A stretch of 64,000 nucleotides of DNA from contig OY759785.1 of assembly GCA_963662605.1 (NCBI GenBank), forward strand, positions 3,816,648-3,880,647, given 5' to 3'. Of this stretch, positions 43,137-52,160 are shown in pieces (the first letter of the stretch is position 1; each line of letters opens with the position of its first letter). Below the pieces are notes generated by a model. That model ran no database searches, was not told where the DNA came from, and saw only the letters and a list, made by a program, of their open reading frames with translations. The position numbers were made by a program, and so were the translations under genes. The stretch comes from G963662605 sp963662605 (GTDB lineage: Bacteria; Bacteroidota; Ignavibacteria; Ignavibacteriales; Ignavibacteriaceae).

Positions 43137-45164
43137 CTACTTATTCATTGCCTCAATTGCATCTTGAACATCTTTTCGGCATCGAAGTGTCTTAACTTTT
43201 TCATTGCTAACTTCGTTCTCTTCTACATAAAGCCATCTAGGCTGGCGAGAATAATGCCGACCACTAACATTGTCGATAACCAAACTGATCAATTGCTCTT
43301 TAAGCCGCACAATAATATTTTGTTTTAATCTTTTTAATTTTCTTAATTGTTCTTGATTTTTGTATATAATGCTATCCGATAGTTGCTCCATCTCGGGATA
43401 GTGGTATAAATTAATTCGATAATCAGCCCTAGCCGAAAGAGTGAAATTCGCATCTTGAATAAGCGCATTATTCTGATTTTCAACTCCTATGCATACAGTA
43501 ACCAGTTCATGAGTATTAAAAAGGTCTATTAACGAAGGAAGAAATAATAAATCTTTTCTTAGTAATGGGAACCCAGTACTTACTTCTGCGGTATTACTAA
43601 TAATTACGGAAGTAAACGGATTTTGCCTTTTACCAGTTATATCACCTGAAGAGTCAACACTTTTTTCACGCTCCACTAGCATTTTCGACAAGGGTAAAAG
43701 ACGTCCAGCGCCATCAAAAGCCTCATTTTGCGTTAATATACTTTCTATAATGTAAAAACATTCCTCCGGCGTTAATTGCCCAATTTTAAAAGACAAAAGG
43801 GTGACGCGTCTGTTTTCGTTTTTCGATAAATAATACTCACTTGCCCAATACTTTTGACGCCAATAGTTTACCCCTTTTTCTGGAAAAGGGCCGTCAATTT
43901 GGTGAAAATCCTGATTCGATTGCGTCCAAGCAATACCTTTAAAATTAAAATCGTCACTTCCTCCAAAATTTAACACAAGCGCATGAGAGTATTCTTTTTC
44001 ATGACATTTTCTAAACCCCATGGCAAAATTCAATCCCAAGGCCAGTTTGTGCGTTCCATTAGGTCCATTTATGGCAATTGTCGAATTATGTTTTATTGTC
44101 TCTCCATTTAGTATTAATCTTATGTCTTCGTTTGGATTGGTTCCCCCGACAAAATAATCTTCCTCAACATTCGCCGCATTGGTTCTTTCCTTGGCTTTAG
44201 ATAGTAGATAATAAATTGACGGGAAAACAACTATTCCGCTTGCCTTCTCTTCTCCCAAAACAGGATTTGTGGGAATATCTTTCGGGCTAATTCTGATTTT
44301 ATATATATGTTTCCCCGGCACTTGCTTACAAACACGCGACTTAATAATTTCGAGATGATTAAAGTTATACTCATTGTCAGAAATTCTTGCGAGGCGAATA
44401 ACAATATCCGATAAGAATTCCGCCGCCAAAGCAGTAATATCATATTCCCCACCAACAAGTCCTGCTGCCTTTTCAAGCGTCAATATTGCAGGAATTTTAT
44501 TTGCACGAAACAGTTGGAATAGTCTATATATGTCATTGCGCACAAGGGCTCTGCCCGACAAAGCGTTCAAGCAATCCACAAAGAACACTGATCTTTTATT
44601 CTTGTCAGAAGTATCTTTTGCTTTTTGCAAAGCGTGCCCCAATTCACTCATACGCTGTTCAAATACATCTTTATTTTCCGGAGCAGATATAGGTCGGTTA
44701 GAAAATTTACAAAATAAGAATTTGGCATTATCATATCGTCCCGGATCATTTTTGTGTTCTTCAATTGAAGCTTCGTCATGATAAAATTGACCCTCGATCG
44801 CTGGCTCAGGGGAAAACCCAAAATTTCTGCTTAGATGACGCAATGATAAAGACGATTGTTCAAGACTGTAATAATAAATACTCCAGTCAATGCAATTTAA
44901 ATTCGGATATTTCATGTAATCTGAATGCGGTGTATGTAATTTAGCAGCCGCATGAGCGATTTGAAGCGATAATGTAGTTTTTCCTGTGCCCGCTTCACCC
45001 TCAATCAAAATAATTGGTGGTTCAGAAAATCCTGATTTGTTGAGCGCATCATTAGATGGTCGAATCAAGAACCCGGCGCCACCCTCTTTTAGAGAGTCCG
45101 GAGAGAGCAGATTATCTAGTATCTGATTCCCAGTTGGTAAATAAATGCTCTCCTCACTTTTCAT
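43137..45164 (-). CDS. KaiC/RAD55-like P-loop ATPase with two KaiC-type halves
   Basis: A 675-residue protein. The first half (about residues 10-320) is a KaiC-like module: Walker A LIEGEAGTGKTTLSLQIA, the KaiC-like YYSLEQSSLSLRHLSRNFG, Walker B SVFFVDCLNAL, and the terminal block EFLSDIVIRLARI followed by LEIIKSRVCKQVPGKH. The second half repeats the fold with a degenerate P-loop (INGPNGTHKLALGLN), where the Lys-Ser/Thr pair is displaced. KaiC relatives act in clocks, signalling and recombination. I chose ATG 45164 with GGGAG upstream, not TTG 45170. It overlaps the HD gene by 11 bp. Base composition is visibly AT-richer than its neighbours. Confidence 0.8.
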   Translation of the reverse strand: MKSEESIYLPTGNQILDNLLSPDSLKEGGAGFLIRPSNDALNKSGFSEPPIILIEGEAGTGKTTLSLQIAHAAAKLHTPHSDYMKYPNLNCIDWSIYYYSLEQSSLSLRHLSRNFGFSPEPAIEGQFYHDEASIEEHKNDPGRYDNAKFLFCKFSNRPISAPENKDVFEQRMSELGHALQKAKDTSDKNKRSVFFVDCLNALSGRALVRNDIYRLFQLFRANKIPAILTLEKAAGLVGGEYDITALAAEFLSDIVIRLARISDNEYNFNHLEIIKSRVCKQVPGKHIYKIRISPKDIPTNPVLGEEKASGIVVFPSIYYLLSKAKERTNAANVEEDYFVGGTNPNEDIRLILNGETIKHNSTIAINGPNGTHKLALGLNFAMGFRKCHEKEYSHALVLNFGGSDDFNFKGIAWTQSNQDFHQIDGPFPEKGVNYWRQKYWASEYYLSKNENRRVTLLSFKIGQLTPEECFYIIESILTQNEAFDGAGRLLPLSKMLVEREKSVDSSGDITGKRQNPFTSVIISNTAEVSTGFPLLRKDLLFLPSLIDLFNTHELVTVCIGVENQNNALIQDANFTLSARADYRINLYHYPEMEQLSDSIIYKNQEQLRKLKRLKQNIIVRLKEQLISLVIDNVSGRHYSRQPRWLYVEENEVSNEKVKTLRCRKDVQDAIEAMNK

Positions 45165-47451
45165 ATTCAACTCCCAATTCTTTATAAATGCAATTTAACT
45201 TATCCGGATCAAACCGAATAAACAAACGATTATCTCCATGAAAAATAACCCGTAAGTCTTTTGACGCTAAATTAATCCTTTCCGCCAACCATTTATCTCT
45301 TGATTCTAGATAGCGCCCTGTCTCCGCCTCCAACGCTTCCCACGTGAACCATCGGTTCCCCAAACTCCCTAAATACAGTTTCACAATTGCGTTCAGCAGA
45401 ACTCTTAAATTTTCATCTTGGCTCTTCTTGGATAATCTATTGCTGAATTTATACCGCATAATATCAACCAGATAACCAGAAGATGTTATTTGTCCTTTTT
45501 TGACAGAAAGTTTTTTTGAAAACACATCTTTAGAGTTATAAAAAGATCTATACATTGTGAACATAATGCCGTATAACTTTGAAATCATAGCCTCGTGTAT
45601 TTCCCTTTTTGCGTAATTTCGAACCAGTTGAATTATTTCATCAGGTTTCAACTTATGCTCGTCACATTTTTTAGCGAATTCATCATCTCCTGAAATAATT
45701 TTATAACACATTTCACGGACATCAACTGATATAATTCTAGCTAAGGTTGAAATAGTGTCTGTCTTTTCCGGGAGAGCTTTGCCATCAATAATAACCTCAA
45801 CTATTGATATGTAATAATCTTTAATATCTTCAGCAACCTCAAGGGGATTTTTAAAGTAGGAGAGTATATTCAAATCACTTGCTAATAGATACTTTGATAA
45901 AACCTTGGAGACTGGCTTAGTGGATGATTCATTTTTCCAAGAAGCGAAATCCGACAGAAACGGCTGAATGTCCTCCATTATAAATCTGCTCTCGTCAAAT
46001 ATTTGATCGCGATAATCTGTTAATTTATCTATAAATTCCCCCGCTTCGCGTTCTAATTTAATATTTCTTCGAACACAATCGACGAGCTCGGCTTTAATAT
46101 TCCGCATTTTATATTCATTAAATTTTTCATCGTCCGATTTTTCAATTCCTTCGAATGCTGTTTTTAATGATTGCAGATTACCTATGTTCTCTTCGCATTG
46201 TTTTTTTAGACCAACATCTGTCCCTTCATTTACAATCTTTGTCAGTTTGCCTATAATTGCATTAAGCAATATTATATCATCTTTTATAGCTTGTCCCTTT
46301 TTCACAATTAGTGAAGCCGACAAAAAACCGGTTAGCTGAAGTTTAAATTGCTTAAGGTCGTCTTCTTCAATTTTAGATTTTTCAGCTATTAATTTCCCCT
46401 TTTGAATAACTATATCATCTTTATAGTCAAATAATATCTTCCGCATTTTACTTAAATAGCAAAACAGGAGTACTGGCTCATGAGGATACATGAATTCTCT
46501 TCTCGCATTATCGAGCGCCTGTTGCAACTTTTCCATCTTTTTTACATTAGATTCGGCTTTTAATTCAGTGAGCAAAAGGTTGTTATAATCGAAAAATACA
46601 TTTTTATATTTTAAGTCGTACTCGGAGAGAAATGATTTCCAGTTCCTTAGGACAATAGCAATATCTCTTCTGCTATTATTCAGTATCTTAATTTCCTCTT
46701 CATCAATAATGATCAAATCCTTAGATAATCCATCATTTGTCTTTAATAACTTGTTTTTAGGAATGTGTAATAATATACACTCCCCCTCAATGCAAAATTC
46801 AACGTCATCAATAAAATTTCGAAACCATTTAATTAGGTCGCTTTTTTTTCCTTTGCTTCTATTGATTATAAATTCCCTGATAGCTCTTTTCCAATGGTTA
46901 TCCGTCTCATCAGCAACGCGTAAAATTGTCGCCAGAAGAGGAATCCTCAAGGTTCCATAAGGTGAGAGTGATACAGTATAATATTCTTGTAAACGCACCT
47001 GTTCCCGAACGGTGGATTGTTCTAGTGTAACATTTGATTCTGGTTCATTAATACCATGAAACAATGCAATTATTGCGCAATATTCTGCTATTCTCTCATC
47101 CGGCAGACCCCATTCAGCCCAGTGCTCTTTAATAAGCCAATAACTATGCTCGTTATGTTCCTCATTATCAATAATTCGACCGATATCGTGTAGAAATATG
47201 GCACTCAGAAGCAGAAATATTTCTCCTGATGAAAATGTATCTTTAATTTCATCAGGAACAAGTAAATTTGCATTTTCTTCAACACTTTGAAGATGAGGGA
47301 ATCCAGAGTGTGAGCCGCGGTCGGTAGTTAGTAGCGGCACCCATATATCGAGTCCGCGTTTTTTTATTTGCTCGAGAATCTCCCAAAGAGTGAAATCTTT
47401 TTCGCGAAGCAGATCGCTGAATTTTTTCTTTGCTTTGTTTAGTACGGCCAT
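45154..47451 (-). CDS. Large HD-domain protein partnered with the KaiC-like ATPase
   Basis: A 765-residue protein. An HD phosphohydrolase-type domain occupies residues 35-190, with candidate ligands in GFPHLQSVEENA, IFLHDIGRIID (the HD pair), EEHNEHSYWLI, ALFHGINEP and LRVADETDNHW. This arrangement fits a metal-dependent hydrolase of nucleotides or phosphoesters. Residues 190-690 are largely helical and charged, with no recognised motif. The C-terminal 70 residues (RWFTWEALEAETGRYL to the end) look like a small winged or effector-contact domain. ATG 47451 follows AGGGA; a TTG frame to 47478 is less likely. It is translationally coupled to the KaiC-like gene. The pair's function is not known to me. 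Confidence 0.75.
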   Translation of the reverse strand: MAVLNKAKKKFSDLLREKDFTLWEILEQIKKRGLDIWVPLLTTDRGSHSGFPHLQSVEENANLLVPDEIKDTFSSGEIFLLLSAIFLHDIGRIIDNEEHNEHSYWLIKEHWAEWGLPDERIAEYCAIIALFHGINEPESNVTLEQSTVREQVRLQEYYTVSLSPYGTLRIPLLATILRVADETDNHWKRAIREFIINRSKGKKSDLIKWFRNFIDDVEFCIEGECILLHIPKNKLLKTNDGLSKDLIIIDEEEIKILNNSRRDIAIVLRNWKSFLSEYDLKYKNVFFDYNNLLLTELKAESNVKKMEKLQQALDNARREFMYPHEPVLLFCYLSKMRKILFDYKDDIVIQKGKLIAEKSKIEEDDLKQFKLQLTGFLSASLIVKKGQAIKDDIILLNAIIGKLTKIVNEGTDVGLKKQCEENIGNLQSLKTAFEGIEKSDDEKFNEYKMRNIKAELVDCVRRNIKLEREAGEFIDKLTDYRDQIFDESRFIMEDIQPFLSDFASWKNESSTKPVSKVLSKYLLASDLNILSYFKNPLEVAEDIKDYYISIVEVIIDGKALPEKTDTISTLARIISVDVREMCYKIISGDDEFAKKCDEHKLKPDEIIQLVRNYAKREIHEAMISKLYGIMFTMYRSFYNSKDVFSKKLSVKKGQITSSGYLVDIMRYKFSNRLSKKSQDENLRVLLNAIVKLYLGSLGNRWFTWEALEAETGRYLESRDKWLAERINLASKDLRVIFHGDNRLFIRFDPDKLNCIYKELGVEYEK

Positions 47452-47614
47452 AATATTCCCTAATAAGTTAATATTCAAAAACCGGGAAGAAAAGAAAGGA
47501 CTCTACCAGCGTAACAACAGTATTACAACAACATAAGCCTTAGCATAACACAACAGTTGCAAAATAGTCTGATTCTTGAATTAAACCAACATTAAAAAAG
47601 CTGATTTTAAGAAA

Positions 47615-47642
47615 TTATACAATTTGGGCCCAAATTGTATAA
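47615..47642. promoter_or_regulatory. Perfect 28-bp palindrome upstream of the HD/KaiC-like operon
   Basis: TTATACAATTTGGG followed directly by its reverse complement. It lies about 165 bp upstream of the HD gene's ATG and touches the dxs terminator. A gapless palindrome of this length is typical of a dimeric repressor site; it could also form a cruciform or RNA hairpin. Confidence 0.55.
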
Positions 47643-47675
47643 AAAAAGCCTGAGATTTTTCAGTCTCAGGCTTTT
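47643..47675 (-). terminator. Intrinsic terminator of the dxs operon
   Basis: On the minus strand AAAAGCCTGAGA pairs with TCTCAGGCTTTT around an 8-base loop, and the stem runs into seven consecutive Ts. It lies 58 bp after the dxs stop. Confidence 0.88.
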
Positions 47676-47732
47676 CATTAAAGTAAAAAAGTAGTTGTCT
47701 CAGTAAATTCAACTACTGGCTTAGCTCCGGTT

Positions 47733-49625
47733 CTAAGAACCCAGAAACTCTTTTACCCTCTTGGTTATTCCTGCCGGATCCATTTCGAGCATGGCGTGAA
47801 GCTCTTCCTGTGTGCCGTGCTCAATAAACTCATCGGGCAGTCCGATTTTAAGCAAGTCGTTTTTATAGCGTTTATCAGTAAGATACTCAGCAACACCGCT
47901 GCCGAAGCCGCCCATAAGTGCATTTTCTTCGAGAGTAACAATCTTATTAAATCTGGCAGCGACATCGTCAATAAGTTCAGTATCCAACGGTTTAACAAAA
48001 CGCATGTTGATGATTTCCGCACTTATATTTTGCCCGGCAAGAAGTTCTTTTGCTTTCAAAGCATAATCAACCATTGAACCAACCGCCAGCAAAGCAACAT
48101 CGTTACCCTGATGCAGGACTTCGCCTTTACCGATCGGCAGCAATTGGAATTCTTTCGACACTTCAACGCCTAAAGCGGAGCTGCGCGGATACCGCAAGGC
48201 AATCGGTCCCTTTTTATATTCAACAGCAGTGTATAACATGTTTCGCAATTCCGATTCATCCTTCGGAGCCATGATAACCATGTTTGGAATAAATCGCAGA
48301 TATGAAAAATCGAAAGTGCCGTGATGTGTCGGGCCGTCTGCACCGACAAGTCCGCCTCTGTCGAGAGCGAATACAACATGAAGTTTTTGCAGAGCAACGT
48401 CATGAACAATTTGATCAATGGCTCTTTGTAAAAAGGTGGAGTAAATGGTAACAACCGGAATAATTCCTTGTGTTGCCAAGCCTGCCGAAAAGGTAACCGC
48501 ATGTTCTTCTGCTATACCCACGTCAATCACTTTATCGGGATGTGCTTTTTGCAAGATGTTCAAGCCGGTTCCATCCGGCATTGCCCCGGTAACACCAACG
48601 ACTTTATCGTTTATATTCACGAGGTCAACCATTGCTTCGCCGAAAATCTGCGTGTACGAAGGCCGTGCGCCTTCTTTTTTATACACCTTTCCGGTCACTT
48701 TATCAAACGGAGTAACGCCGTGCATTCTCTGGCTTGATTCCTCAGCCGGCTTATAACCCTTGCCCTTCTGCGTCATAACATGTAAGAGAATCGGTCCTTT
48801 GTATACCTTTACCTGTTCAAACAGTTTTATCAGCTGTAAAACATTGTGGCCGTTAACCGGTCCGAAATACCGGAACCCGAGTGCTTCGAACAACATACCG
48901 GGAGTAACAATTGATTTAATACCGCTTTCGAGTTTCCCGGCAATTTTGCGCAGTCTGTCTCCATAATGATCCAGCTTGCCGGTCAAATCCCACATGTAGC
49001 CTTTGAACCGGTTGTAATCCGGATGAGCAATCATCTCGGTGAAATACGAGGATATTTGCCAAACATTTTTCCCGATAGACATGTTGTTATCGTTGAGCAC
49101 AACAATCAGGTCGCTTTTCGAGAAACCGGTGTTATTCATCGCCTCATAAGCCATGCCGCCGGTCATTGCGCCATCGCCGATAATGGCAACCACCTTTTTG
49201 TTCGTGTTTAAATGTTTAACGCCCACCGCCATACCAAGAGCAGCCGAGATTGATGTCGAAGCATGACCGGCGCCAAAAGCGTCATACGGACTTTCGCTTC
49301 GTTTCAAAAATCCCGATAAACCATTCATCTGCCGGATAGTCGGCATAAGTTTTTTTCTGCCGGTTAATATTTTGTGCGGATATGCCTGGTGTCCGGTATC
49401 CCAAACAAGAAGGTCGTCCGGAGTGTTAAAAACTTTATGCAAAGCGACCGTAAGTTCAACCGTTCCCAGGCCGCCGCCGAAATGGCCACCCGTTTCGGAT
49501 ATAACATCAACAAGAAAGTCCCGGATATCCTGGCACAGCGTTTTTAGTTCTTCACCGCTCAATCCTCGAATATCTTTAGGTGAGTTAATGTTTTGTAAAA
49601 CTTTATAGTTTGTCATTTCTACCAT
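47733..49625 (-). CDS. dxs: 1-deoxy-D-xylulose-5-phosphate synthase
   Basis: A 630-residue thiamine-diphosphate enzyme condensing pyruvate and glyceraldehyde 3-phosphate, the entry step of the MEP isoprenoid pathway. Motifs are DTGHQAYPHKILTGR, the ThDP site IGDGAMTGGMAYEAMNN with VVLNDNNMSI, the catalytic glutamate region VGIAEEHAVTFSAGLA, and LDRGGLVGADGPTHHG. Normal length with all three domains. The start is either ATG 49625 or ATG 49616, nine bases apart. The isoprenoid product would supply undecaprenyl phosphate for the polysaccharide enzymes and the MiaA substrate. Confidence 0.96.
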   Translation of the reverse strand: MVEMTNYKVLQNINSPKDIRGLSGEELKTLCQDIRDFLVDVISETGGHFGGGLGTVELTVALHKVFNTPDDLLVWDTGHQAYPHKILTGRKKLMPTIRQMNGLSGFLKRSESPYDAFGAGHASTSISAALGMAVGVKHLNTNKKVVAIIGDGAMTGGMAYEAMNNTGFSKSDLIVVLNDNNMSIGKNVWQISSYFTEMIAHPDYNRFKGYMWDLTGKLDHYGDRLRKIAGKLESGIKSIVTPGMLFEALGFRYFGPVNGHNVLQLIKLFEQVKVYKGPILLHVMTQKGKGYKPAEESSQRMHGVTPFDKVTGKVYKKEGARPSYTQIFGEAMVDLVNINDKVVGVTGAMPDGTGLNILQKAHPDKVIDVGIAEEHAVTFSAGLATQGIIPVVTIYSTFLQRAIDQIVHDVALQKLHVVFALDRGGLVGADGPTHHGTFDFSYLRFIPNMVIMAPKDESELRNMLYTAVEYKKGPIALRYPRSSALGVEVSKEFQLLPIGKGEVLHQGNDVALLAVGSMVDYALKAKELLAGQNISAEIINMRFVKPLDTELIDDVAARFNKIVTLEENALMGGFGSGVAEYLTDKRYKNDLLKIGLPDEFIEHGTQEELHAMLEMDPAGITKRVKEFLGS

Positions 49626-49630
49626 TGGTG

Positions 49631-49879
49631 CTACTCTTCGCTTTCATCCTGAATATTTTTCGGTTCTGTCTTTGTTACGGAAAGAGAGTTCTTTAATTGT
49701 GTAATTTTCAACTCCGCTTCCTGCAACTTATTTAAGCAGAATGCATTTAACTGAACGCCCTCTTCATATAAACGCACCGCTTCTTCCAAATCAAGATTTT
49801 CATCTTCGAGTTTTTGTGCAATTTCTTCAAGCCTTTCAAGGCTCTGTTTAAAAGACTGCTTTTCTTCTTTTTTCTTCAT
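49631..49879 (-). CDS. xseB: Exodeoxyribonuclease VII small subunit
   Basis: An 82-residue helical protein, typical of XseB, which assembles with XseA into the exonuclease VII complex degrading single-stranded DNA. The family motif SLERLEEIAQKLEDENLDLEEAVRLYEEGVQL is clear over residues 10-40. It overlaps xseA by 4 bp (ATGA) and lies 5 bp from dxs; the xseA-xseB-isoprenoid gene order is common in bacteria. Confidence 0.94.
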   Translation of the reverse strand: MKKKEEKQSFKQSLERLEEIAQKLEDENLDLEEAVRLYEEGVQLNAFCLNKLQEAELKITQLKNSLSVTKTEPKNIQDESEE

Positions 49880-51063
49880 CGTTGTTTCGCCGAAATTGTT
49901 TTGTCGCTAAATATGACCTCAAAATCCGAATCCGGAAGTAGTTCAATACTTTTTTTTACAAATTTACCCTGCTGTTTTACCAAAACAAAACCTTTTTTTA
50001 ATGTCTTGTTTACATCGTTTGCCTGTAACGCAGAATGGAGCAGGGTGATAGAATTTTTATAATATAAATAACATTTATCCATTGCCGAATGCAGCTTATA
50101 AGAAGCATAATCAAGGCGCTGGAAATTTACACTCAAAGTTTGAGCAGGCCGTTTTAATAACGCTTCAGGGCTGTATTCCTCCATATCCAGCTTCAATCCT
50201 TCAATAAGTCCTGACATTTGCCCGTCAAATTCTTCCTGAAACTTATCAAGTGCATCAAGAATCATTGACTTATCAGGAGTCGCTAATTCCATAGCTGCTG
50301 TTGGTGTTGGTGCGCGCAAATCAGCAACAAAGTCGGCAATAGTAAAATCCACTTCATGCCCCACTCCGGAGATTACGGGAATTCTACAATTTGCGATTGC
50401 CCTTGCAACTATCTCTTCATTAAATGCCCACAGATCTTCAATTGAACCTCCACCTCTACCAACAATAATAACATCCGCATTAGTTTCATTCTGCAGTTGA
50501 TTTATAGCCTCAACAATCGTTTCCGCTGCACCCGCGCCCTGTACTTTACATGGCGAAATCACTATTTCTGCGAGAGGATATCTTCTGCGGGCAACACTTA
50601 TCATATCCCTAAAAGCGGCACCGTCAACGGATGTAGCCACACCGATAACCGATGGCATAACCGGTATCGGCCGTTTCTTCTGCTCGGCGAACAATCCTTC
50701 ATCGAATAACTTTTGCTTCAGTTTCTCAAATGCTAACTGGAGCTCTCCTACGCCTGCCGGCTGCATGGAGCGGACATCAATCTGGTAATTGCCGCGTGGA
50801 GGGTACACGGTTAATTTCCCACGCACCACGACCTTCATTCCGTCGTTGGGCGAGAAAAAAACCTGCTGCGTGAGTGACCGCCACATAACGCAGTTAATTT
50901 GCGCATCGGAATCCTTTAACGAAAAATACCAGTGTCCCGAATAATGGTTTTTATAGTTGGAGATTTCACCGATTATCAGAACATCGTCAAATGATTCCTC
51001 AAGTATATCTTTAATGGAACGAGTTATTTCACCAACAGTGAGAATGTGTTGTTCGGAACTCAA
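49876..51063 (-). CDS. xseA: Exodeoxyribonuclease VII large subunit
   Basis: A 395-residue nuclease subunit. The N-terminal OB-fold (LTVGEITRSIKDILEESFDDVLIIGEISNY, residues 8-37) is followed by the catalytic domain with IGVATSVDGAAFRDMI, DVIIVGRGGGSIEDLWAFNEE, GVGHEVDFTIADFVADLRAPTPTAA, and the C-terminal GFVLVKQQGKFV. TTG at 51063 is the likely start, with AAGG upstream. It is slightly shorter than E. coli XseA in the coiled-coil part. Confidence 0.95.
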   Translation of the reverse strand: MSSEQHILTVGEITRSIKDILEESFDDVLIIGEISNYKNHYSGHWYFSLKDSDAQINCVMWRSLTQQVFFSPNDGMKVVVRGKLTVYPPRGNYQIDVRSMQPAGVGELQLAFEKLKQKLFDEGLFAEQKKRPIPVMPSVIGVATSVDGAAFRDMISVARRRYPLAEIVISPCKVQGAGAAETIVEAINQLQNETNADVIIVGRGGGSIEDLWAFNEEIVARAIANCRIPVISGVGHEVDFTIADFVADLRAPTPTAAMELATPDKSMILDALDKFQEEFDGQMSGLIEGLKLDMEEYSPEALLKRPAQTLSVNFQRLDYASYKLHSAMDKCYLYYKNSITLLHSALQANDVNKTLKKGFVLVKQQGKFVKKSIELLPDSDFEVIFSDKTISAKQR

Positions 51064-51071
51064 CTTACGCC

Positions 51072-51914
51072 TTAGTCATGAACTGAGAAAAACCACGAAT
51101 ACAACCCAACAGACACTTCCGAAAACGAATTCGCGGGATTTTTGAAATCCGTATTATAGCGATACCGGGCATAAATCGTAAACACATCCTTGAAGGTAAA
51201 GGCGCCCCAGGTTACTTCGGGACTAATACCGTTATATCCTTTAAAGCTTGTAAAGCCATTTAAACCCACGATAAAGAATTTGCCGTAATCTGTTTCAAAA
51301 AGATATTTATATCCCAATCTCAAATAGTTTTTTTGAGGGACATCAAATACATACGAATACTCTGCCGATATAAAAGAGCGCGGATAGTTGTATCCTCCGC
51401 TGTAAAAACTTACTAAGGGCAGTTCTTTGGATAATCCCAAATGCGCTTTGTCTTTGAAGAAGTTAACGTCAACCGTTGGGACCAAGAATATTACGCCGCC
51501 GTACAGGCAGGAAACAAATTCGCCGCCGGTAGATTCGACCTTATTTTCAACCGGAGCCTGAATCTCATACTGGTCGCTGGTTATTTTTGCTCCGCTCGGG
51601 GTTTCAACCACAATCGTAAAGTATGCTGCCGAAGAATCGAATTTATATTTTGAGAGGTCAACAACTTTTTTATGATTGTCTGTTAATGTATCTGAAATGG
51701 GTATAGTATATTTATCTTGCAGCACGATCTGCGATTTACAAACATCGCTGGTATAAAATACCACCTGAAATTCATTTGGCTTATCCGGAGAAATATAGGA
51801 GTCTATCAGAAAGATTTCTACCGAGTCGGATTGAGCCCGCACAGGCATGGTGAGGCCGATAAATACGAACACAAGCAAAATTGTGATGAAATTTATCCGT
51901 TTGCCATTAATCAT
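51072..51914 (-). CDS. Secreted protein with C-terminal beta-barrel character, unknown
   Basis: A 280-residue protein with a signal peptide (ITILLVFVFIGLTMPVRAQ). An Ig-like or adhesion-like region follows to about residue 125. The remaining 150 residues alternate aromatic and polar residues in barrel-strand fashion (FISAEYSYVF, YLRLGYKYLFE, FTIYARYRYN), ending SVGLYSWFFSVHD. I infer a small outer-membrane barrel. No family is recognised. It lies 8 bp upstream of xseA and may share its promoter. Confidence 0.65.
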   Translation of the reverse strand: MINGKRINFITILLVFVFIGLTMPVRAQSDSVEIFLIDSYISPDKPNEFQVVFYTSDVCKSQIVLQDKYTIPISDTLTDNHKKVVDLSKYKFDSSAAYFTIVVETPSGAKITSDQYEIQAPVENKVESTGGEFVSCLYGGVIFLVPTVDVNFFKDKAHLGLSKELPLVSFYSGGYNYPRSFISAEYSYVFDVPQKNYLRLGYKYLFETDYGKFFIVGLNGFTSFKGYNGISPEVTWGAFTFKDVFTIYARYRYNTDFKNPANSFSEVSVGLYSWFFSVHD

Positions 51915-52160
51915 ATTCTATCCATACTATATAAAAGTGAATGTTTCATAAACTTTAAAGTTATCGGAAAAAACTCTTAAAAAAAAATGAATTTGCCTTC
52001 CATTTTTTAATGCCTGCCCGCCGGTGCTTAATTCCCCTCTATTTCAGCCCGAAAAATAATATTCCGGTGTCGGCTTAATCAATTTGAAAATAAAAAAATA
52101 TTAGTATATTACATCCTCTAAATGATATGAAGAACTACAACCTGTTAATGAGGAATCAGT
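51915..52160. promoter_or_regulatory. Divergent intergenic region
   Basis: 246 bp between the barrel-like gene and the metallo-hydrolase gene, transcribed away from each other. It is AT-rich near both ends and must contain two promoters. A TGAGGAA ribosome site precedes the plus-strand gene. I see no other structure. Confidence 0.45.

Noticed and set aside
42876..43328. Plus-strand frame across the spacer between rnpB and the KaiC-like gene
   Set aside because: Half of it lies antisense inside the KaiC-like gene and the rest in AT-rich spacer; no ribosome site and no recognisable motif.
47643..47675. Possible riboswitch or attenuator upstream of the HD gene
   Set aside because: It is a plain hairpin followed by seven Ts on the minus strand right after dxs, so a terminator explains it.
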